A DNA stretch of 49,769 nucleotides from positions 1 through 49,769 of the forward strand of contig NZ_BOMH01000035.1 in the NCBI RefSeq assembly GCF_016862095.1, read 5' to 3'. Position numbers and translations under genes: made by a program. This document shows, piece by piece, positions 1-8,816 of this stretch. Every line of letters starts with the position of its first letter. The first letter of the stretch is position 1. The notes beneath the pieces were generated by a model. The model had not been told where the DNA came from and searched no databases. It was given only the letters and a program-made list of their open reading frames with translations. The DNA is from Actinoplanes cyaneus. GTDB lineage: Bacteria; Actinomycetota; Actinomycetes; Mycobacteriales; Micromonosporaceae.

Positions 1-115
1 TGGGGGCGGGGCGCGGAGCGCTGACCGGGGTGACGGGCGCGCGGGGGCCGGGTGAGGGCAGCGGAGGTCGCGGGGAGTGCCAGGGGCGTGGGCCACGGGC
101 GTACAACATGGGGGT
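1..115. other. Left edge, no gene seen
   Basis: This GC-rich stretch lies downstream of the PAP2 gene, whose stop codon is at 116-118 on the minus strand. No reading frame with recognisable protein character was found, and no clear hairpin. It may continue into a neighbouring intergenic region outside the window. Confidence 0.4.
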
Positions 116-805
116 CTAGAAAGCCGGACCGGTCCAGCGGCGTGGCGGCAGCGGGATGGCGTCCCACCGGATGCGCTCGACGAGGCGGGCCAGGACCAGG
201 CCCAGCAGCAGGCCGGCGAGGGAGTCGGTGAGCCAGTGGAAGCCGGTGTAGACCGTGGTGACGAAGACGATCACCACCGGGAGCACGCGGACGGCGAACA
301 GCTCCCAGCGGGTCAGGGCCCGGCGGAGCAGGGCGGCGATCAGGATGCCGAGGACGGCGTACCAGACGAGCGAGTTGCCGAGGTGACCCGAGGGGAAGCT
401 GCGGCTCTCGTCACCGCTGGCGACAGGGTTGAACATCTCCGCTTTGAACGGGCCGCCATAGCGGGGCGCGGCGCGGTCGAAGTAGATCTTCATCGGGCCG
501 ATCGTCAGGTAGGTCACGACATAGGCGGCGAGGAACGGGAAGAACGCGCGCACCGACCGGGTCCGGTGGAACAGCCATCCGCTGAGGATCAGCCCGACCG
601 GGGTCAGCACCTGACCGCCCTGGCCGAGGTAGTTGAGGACGCGAGCGGTCCAGTACGGCACCCGCGGCTGGTGATCGAGCGCCCAGTCGGCCACCCGCTG
701 GTCGAGTGTCAGCAGGTGGCCCTGGACGAGCGCGACGGTGAGCGCCACGAACGCCGCGAGCAGCAGGAGGTCAGGCCACCAGGCGAGGGTGCGGCGTTCG
801 ATCAC
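116..805 (-). CDS. PAP2-family membrane phosphatase
   Basis: The 229-residue product is an integral membrane phosphatase of the PAP2 (type 2 phosphatidic acid phosphatase) superfamily, which dephosphorylates lipid phosphates or diphosphates such as phosphatidate or undecaprenyl diphosphate. The three family motifs are visible: K106 with D110-R111-A-A-P114 (KxxxxDRxxP type), P138-S-G-H141, and a third motif with H190 and D194 in TGFHWLTD, where the usual SR pair is degenerate. Several hydrophobic segments (about 12-30, 65-80, 88-105, 142-160, 170-187 and 195-208) fit a six-helix membrane protein. The start lies 9 nt after the stop of the serine protease gene upstream, so the two are probably co-transcribed. 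The exact lipid substrate cannot be read from sequence. Confidence 0.85.
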   Translation of the reverse strand: MIERRTLAWWPDLLLLAAFVALTVALVQGHLLTLDQRVADWALDHQPRVPYWTARVLNYLGQGGQVLTPVGLILSGWLFHRTRSVRAFFPFLAAYVVTYLTIGPMKIYFDRAAPRYGGPFKAEMFNPVASGDESRSFPSGHLGNSLVWYAVLGILIAALLRRALTRWELFAVRVLPVVIVFVTTVYTGFHWLTDSLAGLLLGLVLARLVERIRWDAIPLPPRRWTGPAF

Positions 806-814
806 CGGTAAACG

Positions 815-2185
815 TTAAAGGAACGGGCGCAACTTCGTCGCGAGCAGGTCGCCGCGTACGCCGGAGTTGGGGCAGCCGCCGAAGTGGTGCAGCGCCACCA
901 CCTTGTTGGTCTTGCGGGACAGCACCGGCGAGCCGGACGAGCCGCCCGCGGTGTCGCAGAAGTACGAGACGTCGGAGTGCGCGGCGTACCCGGTGTAGTC
1001 GGCGTTGTCGACAGCGCAGTTGCCGGCCTTCTCCCCCTTGCCGCCCGCGATCCGGGTCGGTTCGCCGGCCGGATGCTGCGGTACGTAGAGCTCGGTGCCC
1101 TTGGCGGGTCGCGCGGTGTCCAGCGTGAGGTAGCCGAACTTCTCGACCGAGGCGAAGCCGTCGACGCTGAACAGCGTGTAGTCGAGCAGGTGATCGGTGG
1201 AGACGACCTGGTCACCCCAGACCTTGGTCGGCTTGAAGACGTCGTAGCCGCCGCACTTGGCGCACTGGTAGTTGAACCAGACCTCGGTGTCGTACGCCTC
1301 TTCCGAGGTGGTCAGGCAGTGGTTGTTGGTCAGCATCCGGTTCTTCGGGCCGACCCGCCAGCCGGTGCACAGCTCGGTCCCGTTGATCAGGAGGCGGGCG
1401 ATGGCCTTCGACTTCACGTAGGCCACCGGGTCGGTGGACTGGTAGCAGACCGCGTCGGTGGAGGTGTCCGGCCCGCAGACCGATTCCTCGCGTCCCGTCC
1501 GGCCCGGTCGCGCCGGCGTCTCCGACGGGATGCGAGCCTGCTCGGTACGGCTGTAGCCCCGCGCCACCGAGTCGACGCGCACGCCGAGCCCCTCCAGCGC
1601 CGAGCGCAGGCCGAGCGGGTCGACCGCCCGGTGCACCTCGACCACTGCGGTGTCACCGGTGATCGACATGGCCCATTTGTCCTCGGTGCCGGGCTCGTAG
1701 CGGTACGACTCCGTGTTGTCCGGGCTGGAGACCGTCAGATAGTCCCCGGGGAGCATCGCCATCCGGGCGAAGTGCAGCTTGACGTACGAGGCGCCGGGGT
1801 AGGCGAAGGTCTGCCGGGGCGGCCCCGCGAGGTAGCCGATGAGGTTGCTGACGTGGAGCAGTTCGCCGACGCGCTGGCGGCCGGGGGCGGAGGAGGTGGC
1901 GGATTCCAGGAACCGTCCCGGGTTCCGCGACGAGGTGGGCGGCTCGGGCGATCCGGTGGCTTTCACTCCACGGCTGGGCGCGGGGACGGCGGCTTTCGAA
2001 GGGAGCGACGACGACGGAACGGGCAACGGACCCCGAGCCGCCACCTGGGTGCGCGGCACCCCCGGCGCCGAGTGCCAGGTTCCGACCGGAGCGTCGTTCC
2101 CGCGCCTCGCCGTCACAGCGCCGGCCATCCCGGCCAGCACGAGCGCGGCGCACGCTCCGACGACGATCCCTGCCTTGCGTCGCAT
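815..2185 (-). CDS. Secreted or membrane-anchored trypsin-like serine protease
   Basis: The 456-residue protein begins with an N-terminal hydrophobic segment (residues 5-24) after positive charges, which is a signal peptide or anchor. A Ser/Pro-rich linker follows (about 30-100), then a region of unknown fold (105-215), then a chymotrypsin-fold protease domain (about 245-456). The likely triad is His289 in TNNHC, Asp335 in DHLLDYTLF and Ser417 in GGSSGSP. The SSGSP form resembles glutamyl- and lysyl-endopeptidase-like enzymes more than classical trypsins. Cysteine pairs around 237-247, 273-290, 308-311 and 390-410 suggest disulfides and extracellular action. The ATG at 2183-2185 has a GGGAG ribosome site upstream. 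The PAP2 gene follows after 9 nt. Cleavage specificity is not predictable. Confidence 0.85.
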   Translation of the reverse strand: MRRKAGIVVGACAALVLAGMAGAVTARRGNDAPVGTWHSAPGVPRTQVAARGPLPVPSSSLPSKAAVPAPSRGVKATGSPEPPTSSRNPGRFLESATSSAPGRQRVGELLHVSNLIGYLAGPPRQTFAYPGASYVKLHFARMAMLPGDYLTVSSPDNTESYRYEPGTEDKWAMSITGDTAVVEVHRAVDPLGLRSALEGLGVRVDSVARGYSRTEQARIPSETPARPGRTGREESVCGPDTSTDAVCYQSTDPVAYVKSKAIARLLINGTELCTGWRVGPKNRMLTNNHCLTTSEEAYDTEVWFNYQCAKCGGYDVFKPTKVWGDQVVSTDHLLDYTLFSVDGFASVEKFGYLTLDTARPAKGTELYVPQHPAGEPTRIAGGKGEKAGNCAVDNADYTGYAAHSDVSYFCDTAGGSSGSPVLSRKTNKVVALHHFGGCPNSGVRGDLLATKLRPFL

Positions 2186-2275
2186 GCCACTCCCGGTGCG
2201 TTGTCAGTCTTTTCGCACCTGTGTAACGAGCCACGTACGAGCGCGACGCGGAAGCGGACTTGGCACACTTGGACC

Positions 2276-3499
2276 GTGCGCATCACCTCCGCCCTCATCG
2301 ACCCCGCGCTGCTGGACCTGCCGTGGCACGTGCCGCTGGAGGAGTGGCCGGCCGATCACCTGGTCGCCCTCCCGCAGGGCATCTCGCGGCACGTCGTCCG
2401 GTTCGTGAAACTCAACGGCGCCGTCTACGCGATGAAGGAGACCCGGGAGCGCATCGCCGAGAAGGAGTATGACCTGCTGCGCGCCCTGGAGCGGATCGAC
2501 TTCCCGGCCGTGCAGGCGATCGCGATCGCCACCGACCGGCAGACCCCCGAGGGTGAGCCGCTGGAGACCGTGCTGGTCACCCGGCACCTGCAGTTCTCGC
2601 TGCCCTATCGCGCGCTCTTCTCCCGGGTGCTGCGCCCGGAGACGATGAACCGGCTGCTCGACGCCCTGGCCGCGCTGATCGTGCGGATGCACCTGACCGG
2701 CTTCTCCTGGGGCGACTGCTCGCTCTCCAACACGCTGTTCCGGCGGGACGCCGGCTCGTTCGCGGCATACCTGGTGGACGCCGAGACCGGCAACCTCTAC
2801 CCGAAGCTCTCCGAGGGCCAGCGCAGCGAGGACATCGAGATCCTCCGGCTGAACATCTTCGGCGAGTGCCTGGACCTGCAGGCCGCCGAGCTGCTGCACG
2901 AGTCGATCGACCCGGAATCGGTCGTCGACGACATCGTCGCGCGGTATGAGCGGTTGTGGCACGAGGTGACCTACGAGCAGGAGGTCGCCAAGGACGCCCG
3001 GCACCACATCGAGCGGCGGATCCGGCGGCTCAACGAGATGGGCTTCGACGTGGCCGAGGTGTCCATGTCCACGGTGGACGGCGGCTATCGCGTACGGCCG
3101 AAGGTGGTCGACGCGGGCTATCACACTCGCCGCCTGATGCGCCTGACCGGGCTGGACGCCGAGGAGAACCAGGCTCGGCAGCTGCTCAACGACCTCGACA
3201 CGTACCGGGCGGAGAGTGCTCTGACCGACGAGCAGCAGGCCGCGCACCGCTGGCTGACCGAGGTCTTCGAGCCGGTGGTCCGGGCGGTGCCGGCCAACCT
3301 GCGGCGGAAGCTGGAGCCGCAGGAGATCTTCTCGCAGATCATCCAGCACAAGTGGCTGCTCTCCGAGCGGGCCGGCAAGGATGTCGGCATGGGCCCGACG
3401 GTCCAGTCCTACCTGACCGAGGTGCTGGTCAACAAGCCGGACGAGCAGGCGGTGCTGGGCGTCGAGGCGGAAGAGCTGGACTCGGCCCTGATGCCCTGA
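2276..3499 (+). CDS. DUF4032 protein with kinase-like fold
   Basis: The 407-residue cytoplasmic protein belongs to the actinobacterial DUF4032 family, whose N-terminal half resembles small-molecule or lipopolysaccharide kinases (Kdo/WaaP type). Visible features are a possible nucleotide-binding lysine in AMKETRE (about 53), a catalytic-loop-like GFSWGDCSLSNTLF (about 143-156) and a DFG-like VDAETGNLY (about 168-176). The C-terminal half (about 215-400) is the DUF4032 region. The open frame extends far upstream, but the upstream part is a shadow of the protease gene on the other strand. GTG at 2276 is the first start that leaves room for the divergent protease promoter in 2186-2275. Substrate and pathway are unknown. 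Confidence 0.8.
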   Translation: MRITSALIDPALLDLPWHVPLEEWPADHLVALPQGISRHVVRFVKLNGAVYAMKETRERIAEKEYDLLRALERIDFPAVQAIAIATDRQTPEGEPLETVLVTRHLQFSLPYRALFSRVLRPETMNRLLDALAALIVRMHLTGFSWGDCSLSNTLFRRDAGSFAAYLVDAETGNLYPKLSEGQRSEDIEILRLNIFGECLDLQAAELLHESIDPESVVDDIVARYERLWHEVTYEQEVAKDARHHIERRIRRLNEMGFDVAEVSMSTVDGGYRVRPKVVDAGYHTRRLMRLTGLDAEENQARQLLNDLDTYRAESALTDEQQAAHRWLTEVFEPVVRAVPANLRRKLEPQEIFSQIIQHKWLLSERAGKDVGMGPTVQSYLTEVLVNKPDEQAVLGVEAEELDSALMP

Positions 3500-3519
3500 G
3501 CCCCACCCTGGCAGAGCCC

Positions 3520-5229
3520 CTACCCCGCCAGTGAGCGCAGCGCCCGCTGGCGGGCGACCACCAGCACCCGGTCGCCGGCGGCGAGCACCCGCCGTGGGTC
3601 CGGCCGCCAGTCGATCCACTCCTGACCGGCGGCCGACATGCCGATCACCCGCGCCTGCCCCGGCTCGTCGACGTCGCTCAGCAGCGCACCGTCCAGATCG
3701 GACCCGCCGAGCACGGTGACCGTGCCGACCAGCAGCACGTGCCGGCCGACCGGGATGCTGGCGTGCACGTTGCGTTCCAGCAGGGCCGAGGCGAACACCG
3801 GCGCGCAGAGCCGGGACACGCTGCGGGACGTGCTGATGTCGAAGGCCGCACCGATCCGCTGGGCGAAGTCGTCGTCGAAGAGCCGCAGCACCACCCGCAG
3901 GTCGTCGCGGATCGCCCGGGCGTGCAGTGCGGCCTGCAGGTTCACCGGGTCGTTGGTGGAGACCACGACCAGCGCGCGGCAGGTCGCGATCTGCGCCGCC
4001 TGCAGCGTCTCCTCCCGGGACGCGTCACCGACGATCACCGGAATGCCCCGCCGCTGCGCGGACTTCACGCCGCGCGCGTCGGCGTGCCGGTCGATCGCCA
4101 CCACGCGGACGCCCAGGTCGTGCAATTGCCGCAACACCTGGGTGCCGACGTTGCCGAGCCCGACCAGCACGATGTGGTCCCGCAGCTGACCGGCGAGGCG
4201 GCCCTGGCTCAGCGCCATCCGGGCGTTGACCATGCCGTCCACCACGGCCGCGGTGATCAGCGGGAGCAGGGCCAGGCCGGCGACGGTCAGCACCAGCTGG
4301 GCGGCCTGCGCGACGGCGTTGCGCTTCTCCTCCACATCGGACGCGCCGACCGCCGTCATCAGCGTGACGTAGATCGACTGCCAGAGATTGTGCCGGGTGT
4401 CGTCCCAGGCGTTCAGGACCGCACCTGCCAGCACCGTCGTCACCAGCGTGATCAGCACGGCGACGCCGAGCTTGCGGTTCAGCGCGGCCCGGAGCGCGTG
4501 GCCGAACGCCGTGAACGGGCGTCGCCGCCGGCCGGAACGGGCGAGCAGCCGGCGCGTCACGTCACCCTCGGCGGAGGTTCCGACCGCCTCGGCCAGCACC
4601 AGGTCGTCCGGTCCGTCCGTGCCGGCCGGCGGCTCGGCCGGCAGCACCGACACCTCGCCGCCGGACTCGGTGGCCAGGGTGACCATCACACGGCGGGCGG
4701 GCACGTCGGCACGGTGGGCGACATAGAGCGTCCGGTCGCCGTGGCGGAAGTGCGTCGGGGCGACCTCGCCGAGCGCCGCCGCGACGAACGCCGGCCCGGC
4801 CATCTGCGCGTCGGAGAGCACCACATGGTCCGGGAAGATCCGGCTCACGCTGCCGGCCAGCCCTGTGGTGAACATCCGGACCACGACCCGCAGCTTCTCC
4901 TCGACCTCGCGGGCGCAGAGCGCGGCGTGCAGGTTGACCATGTCGTCCGGCATCACCAGCGCCAGCGCGGCGGCCCCGGCCAGCCCGGCGTCGCGGAACG
5001 TCTGCTCGTCGAGCCGGTCGGCGTGCCGCAGCTCGACCCCGCGCTCCTCCAGGGTCCGCAGATCCGGGACATCAGCGCGGATCTTGTGCGGGGTGATCAC
5101 GGTCAGCCTGATCCGATGGCGGGAATTCGCCAACTCCTCGGCGAGTGTCCACACCAGTGCGTCGGCACCACAGACGACCAGGTGGGGACGGGTGTCGGCT
5201 TCCGCGGGGGTCAACGCACTCACGTTCAC
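3520..5229 (-). CDS. RCK/TrkA-N ion channel-like protein (CASTOR/POLLUX type)
   Basis: The 569-residue protein has an unusual order: an N-terminal TrkA-N/RCK-like domain (about 15-200), two membrane helices (about 254-274 and 308-330) flanking a pore-loop-like stretch ending AVGASD (about 293-298), and a second TrkA-N domain (about 350-570) with the dinucleotide motif GLGNVG at 357-362. The first domain has only a degenerate GxGxxG (CGADAL). RCK domains gate K+ channels and transporters on binding NAD(H), nucleotides or Ca2+. Plant CASTOR/POLLUX and Streptomyces SviA-type channels share this general plan. The selectivity filter is not the canonical TVGYGD, so the ion is uncertain. The gene converges on the DUF4032 gene with only 20 nt between stops. 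Confidence 0.75.
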   Translation of the reverse strand: MNVSALTPAEADTRPHLVVCGADALVWTLAEELANSRHRIRLTVITPHKIRADVPDLRTLEERGVELRHADRLDEQTFRDAGLAGAAALALVMPDDMVNLHAALCAREVEEKLRVVVRMFTTGLAGSVSRIFPDHVVLSDAQMAGPAFVAAALGEVAPTHFRHGDRTLYVAHRADVPARRVMVTLATESGGEVSVLPAEPPAGTDGPDDLVLAEAVGTSAEGDVTRRLLARSGRRRRPFTAFGHALRAALNRKLGVAVLITLVTTVLAGAVLNAWDDTRHNLWQSIYVTLMTAVGASDVEEKRNAVAQAAQLVLTVAGLALLPLITAAVVDGMVNARMALSQGRLAGQLRDHIVLVGLGNVGTQVLRQLHDLGVRVVAIDRHADARGVKSAQRRGIPVIVGDASREETLQAAQIATCRALVVVSTNDPVNLQAALHARAIRDDLRVVLRLFDDDFAQRIGAAFDISTSRSVSRLCAPVFASALLERNVHASIPVGRHVLLVGTVTVLGGSDLDGALLSDVDEPGQARVIGMSAAGQEWIDWRPDPRRVLAAGDRVLVVARQRALRSLAG

Positions 5230-5347
5230 GAATCGTAGTCAGCCGTTACCGCCTCGTGGGGACACCCGTTGCCCCATCCGACACCATTCGTCCGAGTTGG
5301 TGGGCTTTTCCAGCAGCCCATCGTCCCCAGTGGTCTGGAGAAGATCA

Positions 5348-5995
5348 GTGCGTAAGTTGTGGTATGCCGGAGCCGGTGTGATCGCCGGTGGGCTCCTCTT
5401 CCTCGGCACGGCGCCCGCCCAGGCGTCCCCCCAGCAGCCCGGTCCGGCGGGTACGGCCGCCGACGCGGTCCGGACCGAGCTGGTGAGGACGGCACGCCTG
5501 CCGCTCACCGACGCGAACACCGGCTCGTTGCGCCTGCCGGTCGTCGGTGGCCTGCCGATCGTCCGCGGCATCCTGCCGGACGGCAGTCACACGCCGGAGA
5601 ACACGCCGGCCGGAGCCCCCGGCCCGCAGGGCGCGACCGGACTGCCGCTGGGTGGTTCGCCGGTCTCCGCCGCCGACCTGTCCCCGCAGCCGGGCGTTAC
5701 GGGCAGCCCCGTGCCGGGCGCCTCGCCGTACTCGTCCACCGCTGCCCGCCCCGGGATGATCTCGCCGTCCGCGTCGGCCCCGTCGGACGCCGTGCCGTCG
5801 GATGCCCTGCCGTCGGACGCTGTGCCGTCAGCAGCGGTCCCGTCCGCGTCGGCGCCGGTCCCGGTCGCGCCGTCGTCGGTCGCGCCGGCCTCGGTCGCCC
5901 CGGCGTCCGTCGCGCCGGCTTCGGTCGCGCCTTCCGAGGTGCCGTACTCCAAGGTGGACGACCCGCGTCTGCTCGAGGAGCCGGCCAAGGGCTGA
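5348..5995 (+). CDS. Secreted low-complexity Ala/Pro/Ser repeat protein
   Basis: The 215-residue protein starts at GTG 5348 with GGAG at 5336-5339 as ribosome site. A clear signal peptide (residues 1 to about 28, cleavage likely near AQA-SP) is followed by a more ordered part (about 30-90, with two similar hydrophobic stretches LRLPVVGG and LPIVRGIL). Low-complexity repeats follow: PSDA[VL] units (about 140-160) and four VAPAS-type units (about 175-198). The end is charged (DDPRLLEEPAKG). No enzymatic motif is visible. A spacer or surface-exposed cell-wall role is possible but only an inference. The stretch 5230-5347 upstream separates it from the divergent channel gene and presumably holds both promoters. 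Confidence 0.65.
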   Translation: MRKLWYAGAGVIAGGLLFLGTAPAQASPQQPGPAGTAADAVRTELVRTARLPLTDANTGSLRLPVVGGLPIVRGILPDGSHTPENTPAGAPGPQGATGLPLGGSPVSAADLSPQPGVTGSPVPGASPYSSTAARPGMISPSASAPSDAVPSDALPSDAVPSAAVPSASAPVPVAPSSVAPASVAPASVAPASVAPSEVPYSKVDDPRLLEEPAKG

Positions 5996-6092
5996 TGACC
6001 CGCTGAGCCTCCCCCCGGACGAGGAGCGCGTGCCCACCACGGGCGCGCGCTCCTCGGCGTTTCGGCACCCTTCACCAGGGAAAACAGGGGCG

Positions 6093-6548
6093 ATGCAGAC
6101 CTTTCTGCCGTACCCGGACTTCCTGGAGAGCGCGAAGGTCCTGGACCAGAAACGGCTCGGCAAGCAGCGGGTGGAGACGATCCAGGTGCTGCGTGGCCTG
6201 ACCGTGCCCGGCTACGGCTGGCGGCACCACCCGGCGGTGCTGATGTGGCGCGGGTACGAGGAGGCCCTGGTCCGTTACGGCCTGGCGATGTGCGAGGCGT
6301 GGACGGCCACCGGCCGCGCCGACACGTGCGCCGTGACGCTCGTCGCGGACCTGCGGGAACGTACCGGGGTCGGCACCGTCCGCACCCAGCCGCAGCTGGC
6401 CCGGATCGTCGCGCTGCCGCCCTGGCTCGGCGACGAGGAGCTGCACCGCAGCCACCAGTCGGCGCTGATCCGCAAGGACCCGGACTTCTACCGCCCGATC
6501 TTCGGCGACGTGCCGGACGATCTGCCCTATGTCTGGCCCGGCGCGTAG
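6093..6548 (+). CDS. MSMEG_6728-family protein (pyrimidine-dimer glycosylase-like)
   Basis: The 151-residue protein begins MQTFLPYPDF and carries a highly conserved stretch, LDQKRLGKQRVE (about 17-28), followed by GYGWRHHPAVLMW (about 37-49) and a C-terminal HRSHQSALIRKDPDFY. These features fit the MSMEG_6728 family, which is annotated as related to pyrimidine dimer DNA glycosylase/endonuclease V. The assignment is by motif memory, and DNA repair activity has not been shown from this sequence. The ATG at 6093 was chosen because the upstream part of the open frame is a shadow of the preceding Pro/Ala-rich gene. CAGGGG a few bases upstream may serve as a weak ribosome site. It converges closely on the acetyltransferase gene (12 nt between stops). 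Confidence 0.75.
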   Translation: MQTFLPYPDFLESAKVLDQKRLGKQRVETIQVLRGLTVPGYGWRHHPAVLMWRGYEEALVRYGLAMCEAWTATGRADTCAVTLVADLRERTGVGTVRTQPQLARIVALPPWLGDEELHRSHQSALIRKDPDFYRPIFGDVPDDLPYVWPGA

Positions 6549-6560
6549 GTCCCGACCTTG

Positions 6561-6980
6561 TCACTGAGCCAGCAGATCCCAGCTCAGCAGCGTGAACGTG
6601 GTCTCCTCGGACGCCCCGGCGGACCGGTAGGTGGCCTGCGCGGCGACGTTGTCGTTCTCGGTCGCCACCCACATGCCGTAACACCCGTTCTCCCGGGCGA
6701 TCTTCGTGAGCGCCGCGACCAGGGCCGACCCGATCCCCTGCAGCCGGGCGATCGGCGCCACGCCCAGCTCGTAGATCAGCATCTCGGTGCCCTTGTCCGG
6801 GTGGGTCGTCTCGACGCCGGAGATCATCCCGACCGGCCGGTCCGCGTCGTCGTAGGCGAACAGCAGGTGGTGCGTCGGGTCGCTGAGGAACCGCCGGGTC
6901 GCCTCGGGCAGCGGTGGGGAGTCGAAGAGATCGGCCCCTCGGTGGATCTCCTGCGCGGCGGTCACGCGTTCGATACGCAT
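6561..6980 (-). CDS. GNAT-family N-acetyltransferase
   Basis: The 139-residue protein has the single-domain GNAT fold. The acetyl-CoA pyrophosphate-binding motif A is visible as YELGVAPIARLQGIGSALV (about 71-89, core RLQGIGSAL), and motif B as NVAAQATYRSAGA (about 113-125). The order and the MISGVETTH stretch resemble the small AAC(3)-I/Eis-independent acetyltransferase group, so an amino sugar or a small amine is possible, but substrate cannot be assigned. It lies convergent to the MSMEG_6728-type gene and divergent from the beta-propeller gene at 7104. Confidence 0.85.
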   Translation of the reverse strand: MRIERVTAAQEIHRGADLFDSPPLPEATRRFLSDPTHHLLFAYDDADRPVGMISGVETTHPDKGTEMLIYELGVAPIARLQGIGSALVAALTKIARENGCYGMWVATENDNVAAQATYRSAGASEETTFTLLSWDLLAQ

Positions 6981-7103
6981 GGCGCCACACTAGCCATGGG
7001 TAAGTCCCGCGTCAGCACCCGTTTCCGCTCGTGAGCGGGCGGGATCGGCGCGCGTGCGGTCGGTAGCATGGCGGGCCGGAACCACGACGGTGGAGGCGAC
7101 GAC

Positions 7104-8732
7104 ATGCCCGGCTCCGAAACCCACAATCAAGATCAGGACGAGGTGGCGTACGCCCCGGGCACCGCCGCCGCCGCGACCCCGACGCCCACCCCGCGGACCG
7201 TGCCGCCCGTGCCGCCCGTGCCGCCCGTGCCGCCCGTGCCGCCCGCACAGGAGTATGCGACGCCCGTCGACCCGTGGGCGGAGGGCGAGGCGCAGGCACG
7301 GGCCGCCGGCACCCCGTTGCCGTACTCGATGGATCCGCCGGCCGCGACCGTTCCCGCCCACCTTCCGGCTGAGCCCGGGAACGGCCACCGGTCGTACGGG
7401 AAGAAGGTCTGGATCCTGGGTGGCGCCGCCCTGGCCGCGATCGTCGCCCTCGGCGTGACCGCGGCCCTCGTGCTCCGCCCGGGCTTCCCGCCTCTGGATT
7501 TCCAGGCGCTGGAAGAGGTCACCCGGTTGCAGCCGACCCCGCCGATCACGTCCGGATGGTCGGATGCCGAGGTGCTCGGCGACCGGGCCTACTTCGCCGG
7601 CGTCGACGAGCAGGGCCGGGCCGGCGTGACCGCTTTCGACGTCGACACGAACCGGGAGGTCTGGCAGAGCCAGGCCGCCGGCGTCGCGCGGAGCTGGGCG
7701 CAGCTGATCGCCCTGCCGGGCGCCGTCGCGCTGATCTCCGACCCGGACTACAGCACCAGCCGCGCGCGCCTGGTCGTTCTCGAGGGCACGACCGGGAAAC
7801 TGCGCTGGGAATACAACCTGGGCAGTTCGGACACCGTGCACTTCGGCGCCGACGTGGTGCTGGTCGTGGACCGTCAGCAGGGCACGCTGCACGGTCTCGA
7901 ACTGACCACCGGCAAGGAACGCTGGCAGGCCGCGAGCCCGGACGGCTCGGCCTCCACCACCGTCCTCGACGTGACCACGCCCAGCGACCTGACCGGTCCG
8001 GCCGGCACGCGGGGCCGGCCGTTCGCACCCGCCCTGAGCGACGACGACCAGGTCGTGCAGATCGCCGCGGACCGCTCGGCGCGGGTGATCGACGTCAGCA
8101 GCGGGACGGCCGGCAAACCGCGCGCCGACGTCGCCTACACCAGCGACAAGATGGTCGCGCACGACGGCCGGCTCTTCGTGGAGGAGTCGAGCACCGATCG
8201 GCTCCTCGCCTACGACCTGGCGGCGCTCGCCACCGCCGAGCCGGAGATCCTCTACACCGCGCCGAAGGACGCCCGGGTCGACGGGCTGACACCGTGCGGC
8301 GACCACCGGATCTGCTTCGTCGAGACAGCCGGCTACGCAAGCGACAAGGCCCAGGTCATCGCGTACGACTTGGAGAAGCACCACGAAGCCTGGCGTCGCC
8401 CCGCGGCCGGAACGGAAACGCTGGTCCCGGTCGGTGAATCGGTGCTGGCCGTCGCGGACGACACCACCACCCTGTTCGACGCCGGCGGCAAGGCGATCTG
8501 GGCCGCCACCCCGGGCACCGCGGTACGTCTCGACGCCGGCAACACGCTGCAGTTCTCCGACACCCTGTCCAGCTCGATCGGCGACCGGGCGCTGGTCGGC
8601 GTGCACCCCGGTGACAAGCCGGTCCAGCTCGGGCTCCTGCGGGACGTGCGCAGCGGCACCTGCGCGTGGAACACCTCGGTGCTGGCGTGCGTCGCCGAGA
8701 AGGACTTCGTGGTCACCCGCTTCGCCGACTGA
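7104..8732 (+). CDS. Membrane-anchored PQQ-like beta-propeller protein (copy 1)
   Basis: The 542-residue protein has a disordered cytoplasmic N-terminus with five VPP repeats, encoded by five perfect 9-bp units at 7200-7244. One membrane helix follows (about 104-126), then a large extracytoplasmic beta-propeller. Repeated blade signatures are visible, such as AFDVDTNREVWQS, LEGTTGKLRWEY, LELTTGKERWQA and AYDLEKHHEAWRR, typical of PQQ-like/quinoprotein-fold proteins such as BamB. No PQQ-binding or catalytic residues are evident, so a scaffold or binding role is likelier than dehydrogenase activity. ATG 7104 is preferred over the in-frame ATG 7068 because GGAGG (7092-7096) sits 7 nt before it. 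Two further proteins of this type occur at 22267 and 30637. Confidence 0.8.
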   Translation: MPGSETHNQDQDEVAYAPGTAAAATPTPTPRTVPPVPPVPPVPPVPPAQEYATPVDPWAEGEAQARAAGTPLPYSMDPPAATVPAHLPAEPGNGHRSYGKKVWILGGAALAAIVALGVTAALVLRPGFPPLDFQALEEVTRLQPTPPITSGWSDAEVLGDRAYFAGVDEQGRAGVTAFDVDTNREVWQSQAAGVARSWAQLIALPGAVALISDPDYSTSRARLVVLEGTTGKLRWEYNLGSSDTVHFGADVVLVVDRQQGTLHGLELTTGKERWQAASPDGSASTTVLDVTTPSDLTGPAGTRGRPFAPALSDDDQVVQIAADRSARVIDVSSGTAGKPRADVAYTSDKMVAHDGRLFVEESSTDRLLAYDLAALATAEPEILYTAPKDARVDGLTPCGDHRICFVETAGYASDKAQVIAYDLEKHHEAWRRPAAGTETLVPVGESVLAVADDTTTLFDAGGKAIWAATPGTAVRLDAGNTLQFSDTLSSSIGDRALVGVHPGDKPVQLGLLRDVRSGTCAWNTSVLACVAEKDFVVTRFAD

Positions 8733-8772
8733 GCCCGCCGCCGGCGGTGATCCGGCCGACAACCGGACGCGA

Positions 8773-8800
8773 AAGGGCCGCCCGTCGCCGGGCGGCCCTT
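8773..8800. terminator. Bidirectional hairpin terminator
   Basis: A perfect 12-bp stem (8773-8784 with 8789-8800) closes a TCGC loop. The stem is flanked by AA on the left and TT on the right. It lies between the stops of two convergent genes (8732 and 8817), so it can end transcription in both directions. Confidence 0.85.
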
Positions 8801-8816
8801 CAGTTCACGCGTTGAA

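Noticed and set aside
884..2275. Upstream extension of the DUF4032 reading frame
   Set aside because: It is a shadow of the serine protease gene on the minus strand, with Arg/Gly/Val-rich composition and no family similarity. GTG 2276 starts the real protein.
5587..6990. Long minus-strand frame of 467 codons
   Set aside because: It overlaps three well-supported genes and its product is Arg/Ala/Pro-rich without family character.
7200..7244. Tandem 9-bp repeats as a regulatory element
   Set aside because: They are in frame and encode VPP repeats of the beta-propeller protein's disordered N-terminus.
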